This document shows positions 23,343-35,207 of a stretch of DNA of 64,000 nt, piece after piece. Within the stretch, counting starts at the first letter, position 1. Each line of letters starts with the position of its first letter. Both the position numbers and the translations under genes were made by a program. Source of the stretch: Aquarana catesbeiana. Its lineage: Eukaryota; Chordata; Amphibia; Anura; Ranidae. The notes under the pieces were generated by a model that saw only the letters and a list, made by a program, of their open reading frames with translations, was not told where the DNA came from and searched no databases. Location of the stretch: contig NC_133332.1 in assembly GCF_042186555.1 (NCBI RefSeq), forward strand, positions 126,141,875 through 126,205,874, read 5' to 3'.

Positions 23343-24159
23343 CTGTCAAATAAAAAGTTACATTTGCAGCAAATTTGTTACAACCACTTGGAAAGGGTTT
23401 TCTAGGTTCCGTATACACTATAGCTTGGCATGTCTGTAAACTGGTGTATTCTGGGCCACTTGCAGCCCACTAACAGTTTCTTTGTGGCACTTGGCAAGTT
23501 TAATAATTTCATTAGAATGAGGACCCAGACTGTCCACATTTCCCTACATCGAATTTGCAACTTAATACTTCAGAAAATGTGAATTGGAGCCCTTATCATT
23601 GATAAAAATTGTATTAAATTTAGCAGTCACTGAGTTATAGAACTCTTATTATTGACAAGTCCTTAATTATTTTTATCAAATTAGGCAGGGTTGATATTTT
23701 GTTGTAGAAGAACTATTTAGTCGGTTCAATCATATGCTTTGAGTTTAACTCGCCTATATACAATTGACTGCAAAATTCTACCCTAAAATGAACACTTGGG
23801 ACCTTGTGTATGAAATGCGTAGCTTATATCAATAGTCTCTATTTTCTGCCTTGCAAGCATTCAACTTCATCCTTTTCTAATGCAGAGGCAGACTGAAAAA
23901 TGTAAGAGACATGGACTTGTTGTAAGGAGGGAAATGTACTACTGATCTTCAGACCGACATCATATATCAGGCCTTTTATAGTTTATCTTTTCACTTTTAT
24001 TGACAACCTGAACACATAGCTTAACAGTACAGTAAACTGCATTGGCATTATCAGTGCTAAAGTCACACCTAAGCTGTCAGTATGTGGAGCAATATACTTT
24101 ATTTTATCTTGCATTTCAGACAGCAAGAGTACTAAAAATTCTGGAGACCTATAATAAGG
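23343..24159. other. Non-coding stretch, nothing specific
   Basis: No recognisable gene or element. Confidence 0.4.
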
Positions 24160-24530
24160 CTTACCTGTAGGTAAAATGAATATCTCCTAAACCTACATGG
24201 TTTAGGAGATATTCACCATGCAAGCAGCTGTTGACGTCAGTGGCACATGCGCAGTGAAGGTCCGGCGAATCTTGCCGGAACAGAAAACTCCCGCGCGGAT
24301 GCGTAGGAGTGACGTCATCGCGGCTCGGCCACTCAACACCGGAGCCGCAACCCGGACGAAACGCAGAGGGGAAAATGTCAGCTCCTTTGACTGGGATGCG
24401 ATGCAGGGACCTCGTTCTAAGGTAAGTATTTCATAATGAACTAGTATGCAGTGCATACTAGTTCATTATGCCTTTTGCCTTACAGGTTTTCATTTTTTTT
24501 TTTTTTTCACTTGCGGGTATACAACCACTT
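24160..24530. mobile_element. Repeat family D copy 2, terminal 17-bp hairpin
   Basis: 24,177-24,215 is a perfect hairpin with 17-bp arms (tgaatatctcctaaacc, 5-base loop tacat, ggtttaggagatattca). It is followed by caccatgcaagcagctg, gacgtcagtggcacatgcgc, and near the right end ggtaagtatttcataatg and a second palindrome, actagtatgcagtgcatactagt. It shares order and sequence with 14,915-15,227. Non-coding; class unknown. Confidence 0.65.
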
Positions 24531-24664
24531 TACGTTTTGACTGACATGGGAAAACCTATTTAAAAAGTAACAAGTATACAAAAACATATACCTGTAATAT
24601 GTCTGGGAAAGTTGTGATGTTAAGAGACAATCACCGAAAGCATGACTGCACCCATATGGTATTT

Positions 24665-25125
24665 AAAGGAGTTGTAAACCCGCAAAGGTTTTTCACCTTA
24701 ATGTATTTTATGCATTAAGGTGGAAAACCTCCTGTGATGCAGCAGCCCCCCTTTTACTTACCTGAACCCGGTCATTCCAGCGACGGAGATGAGCACACCA
24801 GCTCCAGCCGGTGTCTCAGGTCCTGATAGGATAGATTAAAAGCAGAGCAATCATTGGCTCCCGCTGCTGTCAATCAAATCAAATGTCATGGGGGCGGGGC
24901 CGAGTCCTGCTGTCTGTGTCAATAGACACAGCAGGACACGGAGCGCGCCTGCACGAGTGCCCAGAGGGAGATTGGCTCTTCAATGGGCACTCGAAGGGGA
25001 GGAACCAGGAGCGCCGCTGAGGGACCCCAAAAGAGAAGGATCAGGGCCACTCTTTGCAAAACCAACTGCACAGAGGTGGTAAGTATGACATGTTTGTTTA
25101 GATAAGCAATGCACCATAAGCCATA
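24665..25125. repeat. GC-rich dispersed repeat of ranid type
   Basis: It begins ttaaaggagttgtaaacccg, contains an inverted repeat (aaggtttttcaccttaatg against cattaaggtggaaaacct), then ttacttacctgaacccggtc and a GC-rich body ending ggtggtaagtatgac. The same layout (short AT head, ttacctg, GC-rich body, ggtaagt tail) is seen at 30,060-30,480. An open frame in the GC-rich body is probably not a gene. Confidence 0.5.
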
Positions 25126-25919
25126 GAAAGTTTCCCTTTCATCACTTTACAGTGTTTTTGAACCTTGTTGCAATTGTTCTAAGGGGGGAAAAAAAAAATG
25201 TGTGATATTCCTTCAAAGCTAACAATGTGATAAGGGGGGTTATAGAAGTAAAAAAAACAGAAACCCGACTACTTGCTTTGAGCCTACACTTTTTCATTCT
25301 ATTTATGCAGAATACCTTTTCATAACATGTCCAAACTAATAGAGGACACAGAGATAGAGTGACTTCAGTGTGTGCTTGCCTTGGTTTGCTCCTGAACTTG
25401 GTCTAGATGCATTGCATATTTATTTTATGATGATCTGTAGCTTACATGGGTTTCTTCCCACGACACTTTAGTAAATTGGTCAGAGTCTTCCATAACTGGC
25501 CCTTGTGTGAGTATGGCTGTGGTAAGGATGGGGTGTAAAATTATGTTGGGAGCAGGGACAAATGTGAATGGTTCAATCTTTGTTAAGTGCCTTGGAATGG
25601 TTTTCTATGATTCTTGGAAAAAAACTATACATGATAGGTCAAAAAGGAGCATACTTTCTTAACATTAATTTTTATATTAACCTTTTTAATGACAAATGCA
25701 AATATGCTTGCACATTAAGGACTGGATGCTACATGTAAACAGCCAATTTTAGCATTTAACATTTAAAATCTTACCACAACTAAAGATTTATAAGCCAATG
25801 TAATGGAGGACAATTAACATTTTCCCCAATATTGAAAGAAATAAAAAAGTGCAAAGCAGAAGTATTTACAAAGAAATGGACACATTTGTAATAGGTTCCT
25901 TTCTGTCACATTTTCAACC
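25126..25919. other. Non-coding stretch, nothing specific
   Basis: No exon or defined element recognised. Confidence 0.4.
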
Positions 25920-26330
25920 TTAAAGTATAACTAAAGACAAAACTTTTTATTTTTTGGACAGAATGGAGATTGATTAGAACCAGTCAGTTTTTATTGCTGC
26001 CTGTGCCTCCATTAAGGAGATTTCATCCTCTGTAATTGTCCTGTTTACCATTAAAAGTGGAAGTAAAAGAAAATCCCAAATTTTGGGTTGTCCCCAGAAA
26101 AGTAAGAGGGTAAATCTTCCAATGGGGACACTAGCTCTGATGGTCCCCAAGGAATTTCCTTAATGTGCAGGAATTTTCTCTCGCTTTCCGTTTTGGCTAT
26201 GGGACAGGAAGTGAAGGTAAATCTCCCCAATGGGGCACAGATGGCAAAAAAAAAAAAAAAGCAAACAGGGCCTATAACCCTCCCTTACTTATCCAAAATA
26301 AAAAAAGAAGGTTTTGCCTATAGTTCTACA
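25920..26330. mobile_element. Dispersed repeat, family B copy 2
   Basis: The left end taaagtataactaaagacaa and the right end ggttttgcctatagttctac are inverted repeats. The right portion (cagggcctataaccctccc) matches family B at 12,712 and 32,740. Non-coding. Confidence 0.65.
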
Positions 26331-28180
26331 TGAAATGTCTCTCTTTAAAAAGTTGTAGTCCTAAATTGCAAACCTATTTATCTAAAATCCATTTTAAGAC
26401 ATTTCAGTTAAAACAAGCAAAACATGAAATAGAAAGAAGACAATATGGGAAAACAATACATTGTTTAACATACTTTACAAATATTAATATCTGGAATGGT
26501 TTTGATGGAATAATTACACACTTAAGAGTAATTGAGAACACATGTAAACATCATTGTGCGTTAAACACGCTGGAAATTAGTGGCATCTTATGATCGCATT
26601 TAAAACACTTTGCAACCTATACCCTCAAATAAATAGTTTGATTTGACACCCTATATAAAAATATAGCTTTTTAATAAATAGTTTATATTTTCAGTTAATA
26701 ACTGTGCAATCCACTGAGAGTTTCTGACGGACTTAGTACACAGACTATTATCATGAAAGGTTGGCCTACTTGGTTGCAAGATGTGTTTGTGCCAAAACAC
26801 TATATGACAGAAGAAAAAAGATCATAAAAGAACATTAAAAAATATTAGCCACAGGAAAATTTTAAAAATGCTGTGGCAGCACGTAATGGCAAAGATGCAG
26901 TGGTAAAAAAATTAAAAAAAAATGAAAGAAGAAATGCAGTAATATGTATAAGCTAAAAATAGAAATGTGTAGGAAATATATGCATACTGTGGATATATTG
27001 GAAAATAAGCCTGTTGTAGATTGAAAAATTGTTTTAAACAAATCTGAAATATGAATTCTTAAAAAAAACTGATAAAAAGAGAAATGTGGAAAAGCTATGC
27101 CATGTAAAGAAAAATAACGAGTACTGAATTTTATGTGGTTAAAATGTTGACAAAAATACATTTCTTTTAATGCCGAGGAATGTTCAACATTTTGCATAAA
27201 GGAAGGTTATTATGTACAGCACATGCACCAGAGATTTTGGCAGGAAATACTGGGGAAAATAGCAGCACTGTCTTAATGACCAGAAGTCTTTGCAACCAGA
27301 AAAATATTCCAATTTGTGTTGTTTCCGGGTCTCTTGTGTAGAAATGCTGGCTTTGTATTCGAGGCCTCTCTCATGCTCTTTGTGATACTGGCTGAAAGTT
27401 ATACATTTTCTCATTTTCTGTGTTTTTTTTTGTTCTGAATACTGCACAAAATTGTGAATTATAAAGGTTTTTTTTTACACTTCCAGTGTAGTTTGTAAGC
27501 TGTTAGTGGCTGGACTTGCACAGTGTAATGAATGTCAATGTTTAAGGTCTCAAGAAGACAAATAAGGGCTTAGTTTGTATTCTTCGATCCTCACTGGAGA
27601 AAAGTAACCATTCTCCATGTATTTGTAGGAAGTTAGCTTTGGTAATTGAAACTCCAGCTTCTGAAAAACAAGAATCAAGAATATTTACTATTTTTAGGAT
27701 TTTTTTTTTCTGTAATTATTTAACAGGAATTTTTGCAGGCATCGTCTCTGTCTCAACAATATTAATATGATCACACAGAGCAAGCTGTTAGTTTGCAGAG
27801 GATAAACATTTGACTTTACAGTGTTGTCACATCTTCCACAAAGGTGCACTGTACATGTGAAGGCTCACTAGAAAGTGGTTTCAAAGTCATTCAGTGAACA
27901 AACCTTCCTTTCTACTTTTCACAAACTCTGCAGTGCTTAAGCAACTAGAGCATAGTTAATTTTTTGGGGGTTTGCACTGGGCTACTCTTGAACATACCTA
28001 AAAGCATATATGTTACACATGCATTATCTACTGAAACCATAGTCAAAAACAATATGCAGAATACTAGTGCACAAGATTACACACCACCACATCTATGGTG
28101 TGCTAATTTGCTGTCAGAGCCATGGTTATTCATAGTTCATGTGAAGGTTAACTTTCCATATAGTTATATGGCATAAGTAT
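26331..28180. other. AT-rich non-coding stretch
   Basis: About 1.8 kb without a recognisable exon or repeat ends. The minus-strand frames near 26,862-27,447 are AT-driven and resemble no known protein. Confidence 0.4.
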
Positions 28181-28182
28181 TA

Positions 28183-29751
28183 CAGTGGGTATTAAAAAGG
28201 AACCCCCACTTTAAAAAAAAAAAAATCACATTTTGTTGCTTTGCAGCCTGAAATGAAGACAGAGACAGTTTTAGTTTTATGCAGCTGTATTTACTCAGTA
28301 CAACTTATAACATCCAAGGGAGAGATAGAACACCAACGTGTAAAAGAATAAAAATAAAATAAAAATTCAAAAACAGAATTATTGAGTTGGAAAAAGGATC
28401 ACCCCCTTGTGTCCAGTTTGTTGAACCACTTTTTGTTTTAATTAAGTCTTTACTCTGTTGAGATATGCCTCTAATAACTTAGCACATCTAGACTTTGCAA
28501 TATTTGCCCACCCTTTGGAGAACTGATCAAGTTCAGTTAAATTTGTTGGTAACTGTTTGTGGGCTGCAGTCTTCAAGTCATTCCACAGATTTTCAATGGG
28601 GTTTAAGTCTGGGGTCTGACTAAGCCATGCAAGGACATTTGTCGTTTTCTCCTTCAACCACTGTGGTAATTTTTGCTGTGTGCCTTGGGTCATTGTCATT
28701 TTGGAAGGTAAACCTTCATCCCATTGATAACTTTCTGGCAGAGGGCAGCAGATTTTCCTCAAGAATGTGACGGAATTTTGTCCCATCCATTTTTCTTTCA
28801 AACAAGTGCTCCAGTCCCTGCTGCAGAGAAGCACCCCGAAAACAGGACATTACCAACTCCATGCTTTACTGTAGGAATGGTGTTATTTGGATGGTGAGCT
28901 ATATTGGATTTCCGCCAGACATATAGTTTGGTGTTGAGGCCAAATGATTCAATTTTAGTGTCATATGACCATAGCCCCTTTTTCCATGTGACCTCAGAAT
29001 CTTCAAGGTGCATTTTGGCAAAGCTCAGTCGTGATTGCATGTGGCCTTTTTGAGGAATGGCTTTTTTCTTGCAACCCTACCATACAAGCCAAATTTGTGG
29101 GGAATTTGTGATATTGTCATATGCACACAATTACCACCTTTGTCATAAATTCCTGCAACTGCTTTAGAGTTTCTGTAGGCCTCTTTCTAGCTTCTCTGAC
29201 CACTCCAAACTGGATCAAAGAGCCAGGAGGAAACTGATGTCCTGATCCAGGAAGTGTTGTACCAAATACCTTCCACTTCTTAATAATAGACTTCACTTTG
29301 CTTCTAGGAATTGATAAAGTCTTTTGAGTTTTTTTTTTTTTATATCTCCTGACTTGTTACTGTCCACAAATTTATCCTGGAGATCTTTTGACAGTGCTTT
29401 GCCGCCCATAATTGTTTGCTTCAGTTGCACTATCAGGGACTGAAATGCTTCAGGAAAGCTCTTTTCATGCTGAGCTAATCAAAATGACCACAGTTGAAAA
29501 TCAAATGGATTTGTGTGCTATTGAGAAGGTGATTAGCTACACCTGACTGAATTTACAAGTCATCTTTAGGACAGGATGATGCTTTTTCCAACTCTGATTC
29601 TGTTTCTGAATTTTTTTTTCTGACCTTGGTGTTATAATATCCAAGGGAAAGATTATAAGTTGCAGTGAGTAAATATAGCTGGATCAAACAAAAACTGTGT
29701 CTGTCTTCACAGGCTGAAGGGAGGGTGTGTGATTCTTTTCTATACCCACTC
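28183..29751 (-). mobile_element. Tc1-like DNA transposon, inactive
   Basis: A 1,569-bp element flanked by TA on both sides (28,181-28,182 and 29,752-29,753). Terminal inverted repeats begin CAGTGGGTAT and end ATACCCACT, with inner matching segments (aacttataacatccaaggga against the ataatatccaagggaaagat side) showing repeats of about 200 bp. Size, TA duplication and the transposase remnant on the minus strand are all typical of Tc1. Confidence 0.92.
28442..29409 (-). pseudogene. Tc1-like transposase pseudogene
   Basis: The minus-strand remnant begins at an ATG at 29,409 (MGGKALSKDLQDKFVDSNKS) and ends near 28,442. Recognisable pieces are an N-terminal helix-turn-helix region (RSKVKSIIKKW), a catalytic-domain piece WSYDTKIESFGLN where Tc1 proteins normally read W-S/T-D-E-(T/S)-K, and a C-terminal SQTPDLNPIENLWNDLK with the final glutamate of the DDE triad. 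Several stops and frameshifts break the frame, including one just before the second aspartate (about 28,690), and the first catalytic motif is altered. The protein cannot be made. Family members cut and paste DNA at TA sites. Confidence 0.88.
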
Positions 29752-30059
29752 TATTTCAGAAACAAAACACATAAGATCGCTCAATAGCAGTAGGTCAATT
29801 CAACTCTTGAGTCAGGCTCATCCTTATTCTACGTACCCTTTGAACAAAAAAAGTTATCCAAGGCCTCACATGGCTCTTTAGATACATACACCCAAATGCC
29901 ATTTGGCTAAATGGCCAGCTGAAGGATTCCTAAAGGTTCTACAGGATATTTTCTAACAAAGAACTCTGGGCCATTTAGAAATCTACTGTGATGTCTCCCT
30001 CCATTTGGGAGGTCTCATCAAAAATGACATTTTTGTTTCAGAGGATGCCATAAACCTGA
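29752..30059. other. Non-coding spacer
   Basis: Nothing recognisable between the Tc1 element and the GC-rich repeat. Confidence 0.4.
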
Positions 30060-30480
30060 CAAAGTGATTGTAAACTCTCTTTTTTTTCCCCCTATAAAAA
30101 TAACAAAACAAATCATACTTACCTGCTTTGTTGCAGTGGTTTTGCACAGAGCAGCCCGGATCCTCCTCTTCTCGGGTCCCTCTTCTGTGATCCTGGTCCC
30201 TCCCGTTCAGTGTCCTCACGGCAAGCAGCTTGCTATGGGGGCACCCGAGTCAAGTCACAGCTCCCTGTGTCCGATCAGACATGGAGCTCCCACCCCCTCT
30301 CTCCCGACTGGCATTGGCGCTGCTGTATCTCAGCCAATCAGGAGGGAGAATCTCGGACAGCTGAGACACTCGTTGACCGAGAGGGACCTCAGGTAAGTGT
30401 TGGGGGGGGGGCTGCTGCACACAGAAGGCTTTTTATCTTAAAGCGGAGTTCCACCCAAAAATGGAACTTCCACTTTAAGA
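30060..30480. repeat. GC-rich dispersed repeat of ranid type, copy 2
   Basis: It begins aagtgattgtaaactctc, then catacttacctgctttg, a GC-rich body and ctcaggtaagtgttggggg, ending taaagcggagttccaccc and cttccactttaagag. The layout matches 24,665-25,125. It carries splice-donor-like GGTAAGT on the plus strand and ACTTACCTG (a donor on the minus strand). Open frames here are likely by chance. Confidence 0.5.
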
Positions 30481-31573
30481 GAAGTTGACCCCCTGACATG
30501 CCACATTTGGTGGAAGTAAGGTCACCTCTCCCCCCTCCCTCCCAGCAATCATCTGGGACACATCATGTTTTATGGGGGAAAAAGACGGCATTGCACGACA
30601 GAGCAATTATCAGTTTAAGTAATGCAGTGCCGTATTGCAAAAAATGGCATGGTCATGAAGAGGGGTAAACCATCCTAAACTGAAGAGGTTCGTGTTTCAG
30701 AAAAAGAGCTCCAACTGCTGCCTAGCTGAGAAACCTGATTTAAGATCCTTTGGTTCTTTAGCCATAGGCAACTGTGCTCACCCCTGGCCCGACACTTGCA
30801 GTGGCTGCTAAAAAGGGCTAAGAAACAAAATGGTGCTGTTTGACCTAGCAGCTGTGATGGGGAAAACTGATGACTGCAACAAAAGCCCTCCCCTCCCCTC
30901 ACAGCCATAAGACAGGGAGCCAGCACAAGATACCACCCACAGAAACACAGGAGAGCTGCAAACAGCTCAATCTTTGTCAATCCTAGTTAGGCTACCCCAT
31001 AGGGTCTTTGGAGACTGGGCTCTGCTGAAGCAGACCACGACCCTGGATCCGTATAGCACCCAATCAACTAATTCTCCTTATGCAACTGTGTGCCAATGTG
31101 AACGCTGAATGCAGGATCCAGTACCAGCAGCAGCTTAAAGCCTTCTATGGGGTCTGAGTACAGCACCCTCTAGCAATATCAAAATTCGTAGGGAACGATC
31201 TGGCTGACTTCTGCTGCTATAGAGCACTAAGGCTCAGCAAGCCAAAAACAGTAGTAGATCAGATTTCTGTGTCTCTTAGTAGATACTCTCTCAGCAGCAA
31301 GAGAAATCACCAGCCTACGCAAAAAAAACTGAAGCTGCTGGTAAGGTTTATGCAGGGCTAGGTCAAACTGGGATTTGCAACTAATACCTAGTTTTACATT
31401 TTTTTTGGCTCTGATCCCTCTCTGAGAATGGTTTGAGGATTGTGCATCAAAGGAATGGGCACAAAAAGATGTGCCTACTACTGGCACAAGTATTTTTTTG
31501 GTGAACTAAACTTGTACACACATCTACTTGATTGCTCATTTTAAATCAATCACATTTTAGGGGCCATAATAGG

Positions 31574-31576
<3 letters not shown>
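30481..31576. other. Non-coding stretch, frog-type repeat pieces
   Basis: 30,590-30,670 resembles the repeat near 18,740-18,795 (agtgccg, gcaaaaa, ggtcatgaag). No gene was recognised in the rest. Confidence 0.4.

Positions 31577-31616
<40 letters not shown>
31577..31616. repeat. (AT)n microsatellite
   Basis: About 20 AT dinucleotides. Confidence 0.95.
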
Positions 31617-31622
<6 letters not shown>

Positions 31623-34600
31623 TATTGTGAGGCTTATGATGTTAAACTGTGATGTAGGTCAGGTCATTCATTGGAGATGTACCATAGTTCTCCTTTATAC
31701 AAAAAATTATGGCTGTATTATATTCTGAAAATTTAAAAATGACACAAACATTTCTAACAAGATATGTTTGGACATACTTGCGTCCAAAAACTAAGCAATG
31801 GGACTCTTTGTACCTTAGTGTTGGAGTTCTTTATTCTCAAATGCCTGCATGCAGCAGTCTGGGTATTGTAATTTTAGTGTGATAAGCCATCCACCCATGA
31901 AACATTTTGAATATCAAGGATATTTTTGAACTGTGGTCTTCATGCACATACCTGAAAAGCCCTATATGCGGGCATTTCTAATGTTTAAAATGATTTCTCC
32001 ATAAACTGACCAAAAATTGCATTCTTGAACTCAAGTACAATAGATATAATCTGAAAGCTAGCAAACTGCTATTAGGATACACTGCAAAAAGCACATACAG
32101 CTAATGTCCCACTAAAGAACATACTTCACCTACTAGTAAGAAATAGGGAGTTATTCTTCTTTACTTCATTTACCTAGAAAGAAGAATTATAGCAATCTAT
32201 ATAGTCAATGAAAGCTTGGGGGGGGGGGTGTATTTTTCTTTTAATTCAACACTCACTAATCCTGTCTCTTGCTAAAAATCAATGATGTCTTCAGGATGCT
32301 GGTAGATGAAGTTTGTTTTAATAATGTTTACATAATTGGTATTCATTTAAGACTATAGTGAATACTTTGCGCAGAAAACAGTCAATAAGTATCATGCATC
32401 AATTTTTTTTTTTTTTTTTTTTACTGAATTTAGGCAGTTTATTTTTTAATTTGGTGGGGAGATGCTGGAAATACTAAATTAACTGATTTAAAATGTGTCC
32501 CTCAAAGTATTTTGAATGGTGCTCACCATATTACTTTAGTGATTATCTAATAATAAATCTGATATAAAATTGATAGCATAAGTTTTTTTGGCTTGTCTGA
32601 ACAACATTTACACTTGATAAAGAGATACGTATAATAAATATACCAACATAAATGGGTACTTTTGGGTGTAGTTGGTGAACAGCGGAGGGGTACAGACAAT
32701 TTATTCTATTTTTTTTATAGAGTAGGGAAGGGTTAAAACCCCCTGACAGGCTATGTTTTGCTGTCTTTGTAGCACTGTTGATGTTTTCCTTCACTTTCTT
32801 AAAGATTAATGGAAAGTTAGAAAAATGATAGGTCTGATTTTTTTTTAAGACAGCTGACAAGTAGAGCGGTGTGACTTTAGGCAGGGCTATACTAACAGGT
32901 TTCACCCAGAAGGGTTTTAATCATAGAGAGGCAGTATTTTTGCTGAAGGTTAGTTTAAAACTCCACTTTCTGATTGGAAATGATTTACTCCCAGCTACAA
33001 CTGTAGTCTATATAAATTATTTTGTGTTGTTTGGACTCCACAGCAGAAGCATGGAGTCTGAGATAGTCTTTCCTACAGGTCTAAAGGTTTATGAAACATA
33101 ACACTGCCTTCTATCTAGTGCATGAAAAAACGAATAAAGCACATTTATGACTGTGCTTGGTGTTTTCCCAAACTTCCTTTACCATAATACTAATATTTTG
33201 TAGAATTAAAAAAAAAAAAAAAAAAAAACGTGCAAAAAGGTAACAAAAAAAGGTTTCAGAATTACATTTTGATGATGGAATAGCCATCAAACAATTCTCA
33301 TACAGCTAGAGTATGCATATTTCAAATCAAATTTGTAATTATGTTTGTCATAATGCCTCACTGTATACAGCTCTGAATAATTTTCATCTACTGCAAAATG
33401 TCTTACCTAGAGATCTTATCGGTAGCAGAACCTCATATTTCAGGCTGATAATGCTAAGCCACTGCCTTGAAATTAGCAACATGTGCCTGCTGTGTACCAT
33501 CCTTTAGTTGACTATTGGGCTGGCTATTAGCTAGGGCAGATAGAAAACCCAATGGCCCACTGAAGGAGTGACTAAGGCAGGCTGCAAACACTAATGAGGC
33601 AATGACTCAACTTTGTTATCCTGCAACAGGACATACTGTTGCTGGCAGAATCATTTGATAAGACACTTTGAAACTGAATAAAACAATTTTTGCTTAAAGA
33701 AACCCCATCACCAGATCAAACATATCTTCCCATAAGATTAAATATGCATTTAATGTATTGCATGTTTATTTGCCTGTTAAAATTTTCATTGCGTAGACTT
33801 CCAAAAGCCTTACACTTTTGCTGGGCATCCCCATTTTGGATATGATCTCAGCAGCCCCAGAGCTGTAATTTAACTGACATTTCACTTTTGCTTCTCTTCC
33901 GGCAACAACATTAAAGTTTATGAAGGAAGGTTAAGGGAGAAGAAAAAGAGCTGGACCAGCACAGACAACTAGACGCTCCCAGAAGGCGAGGTCTATGATT
34001 TGGCAGGAAGGAGGGGCTGTGCTAGGGAACAGACTCTCCAGGAAGTCAAATTGTCTAGCAAGTTTAAAGGCACAATGCAATGCAAATAAAACTATTTTTG
34101 TAAAGAAAAAACACTGCAAGTAAGCATATAAAATACTGCATTTTTTTTTTTAACTGGCAACAGGCCTCACTCTACAGAAACATACTTTAAATTAGGTTTA
34201 TGTACACTTTAATGGATCTTCTCTTTTCCCTAGATAAAGCCACAGAAGTAGCATTCTGCAGTGCAATGTGTGGTATCAATGTCAATTATGTAAACACGGA
34301 TACTAGAACAGCTTATCAAGGTAGAGAATGCTTAGTCATTTGGCAGTTTTAACCCACTCCTAAAAATCAAGCAACAGCAGATTAGTTTTGATTGGCTTAA
34401 TGATATAATTTGGATTATAACTTGGTACCTCTTACAATACATTAGACTCCTCTGAGAATGTTCTTAAAAGGAGAGGCCTGACAGTCGAACGGGTAGACTC
34501 TGAACCACCTGTTCTGGTGCTCATTCTCTTCTAAAACAGTGATACAAACAAACACAAATGTGATAGTGAAGATGTTGAATTTTAACCCCTTCTTCGTTCT

Positions 34601-35012
34601 CCTGTTGTAGCTTATATTTAAAAGGAAACCTGTCTTGAGAAGTATATGGGCTAACCTCCTTCTGAAAATATAAATTTCCTAGCTTCACGGTGGTCTGACT
34701 TTATTAGGTGCACACTTTTTTTCCCTGTTGATGATTAAGGAAGTAATGAAGCAAAAAATTAGCCCAACAGCCATGCAATAAGCATTTTCAGAAAGAGGTC
34801 AGCAATGAAAAAGTTACATCTTCCATAATAGCCTTTCTTCAACCATTTTTTGAGGCACGGCTCCACCTAAAACACAGTAGTGCCTGAATATCAGCTTTAA
34901 TTCAGGAGAATCTGACATCTTAACATCAGTTGAGATGCTCCTAATCAAACAACAAATGACACTCTGAATCATCACTCATTGTAATTATAAAGGCAAGCAC
35001 ATAGGGAAAATT

Positions 35013-35017
<5 letters not shown>
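31617..35017. other. AT-rich non-coding stretch with repeat fragments
   Basis: No gene. Contains a G-run (32,219-32,228), a T-run (32,403-32,422), a reverse-oriented family B fragment (32,690-32,830: agggaagggttaaaaccccc), an A-run (33,208-33,228), and a segment at 33,690-34,215 whose ends (ttaaagaaaccccatcacc; tatgtacactttaatgg) suggest another inverted-repeat element. Confidence 0.45.

Positions 35018-35085
<68 letters not shown>
35018..35085. repeat. (TA)n microsatellite
   Basis: About 34 TA dinucleotides, directly adjoining the left end of the decayed DIRS element. Confidence 0.95.
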
Positions 35086-35087
<2 letters not shown>

Positions 35088-35173
35088 TGTAGAAGAATTG
35101 TGCACTATCTCTTTTGGTTTACCCGTTCTTGGAGTAAGCCACAGGGTACTTCATATATTCATATGAAGACTAG

Positions 35174-35207
35174 GGTTATGCTGCCACCTTTAGGTGGCAG
35201 CATAACC
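35174..35207. repeat. Perfect 16-bp-arm palindrome in the DIRS left repeat
   Basis: GGTTATGCTGCCACCT, two bases TT, then the exact reverse complement AGGTGGCAGCATAACC. It lies inside the left terminal repeat of the decayed DIRS copy. Confidence 0.95.

Noticed and set aside
24218..25082. GC-rich open frames resembling short proteins
   Set aside because: They lie within dispersed repeats with sibling copies elsewhere in the window.
26862..27447. Phe/His/Leu-rich minus-strand frames
   Set aside because: Composition is explained by A-rich DNA on the other strand; no transmembrane protein family matched.
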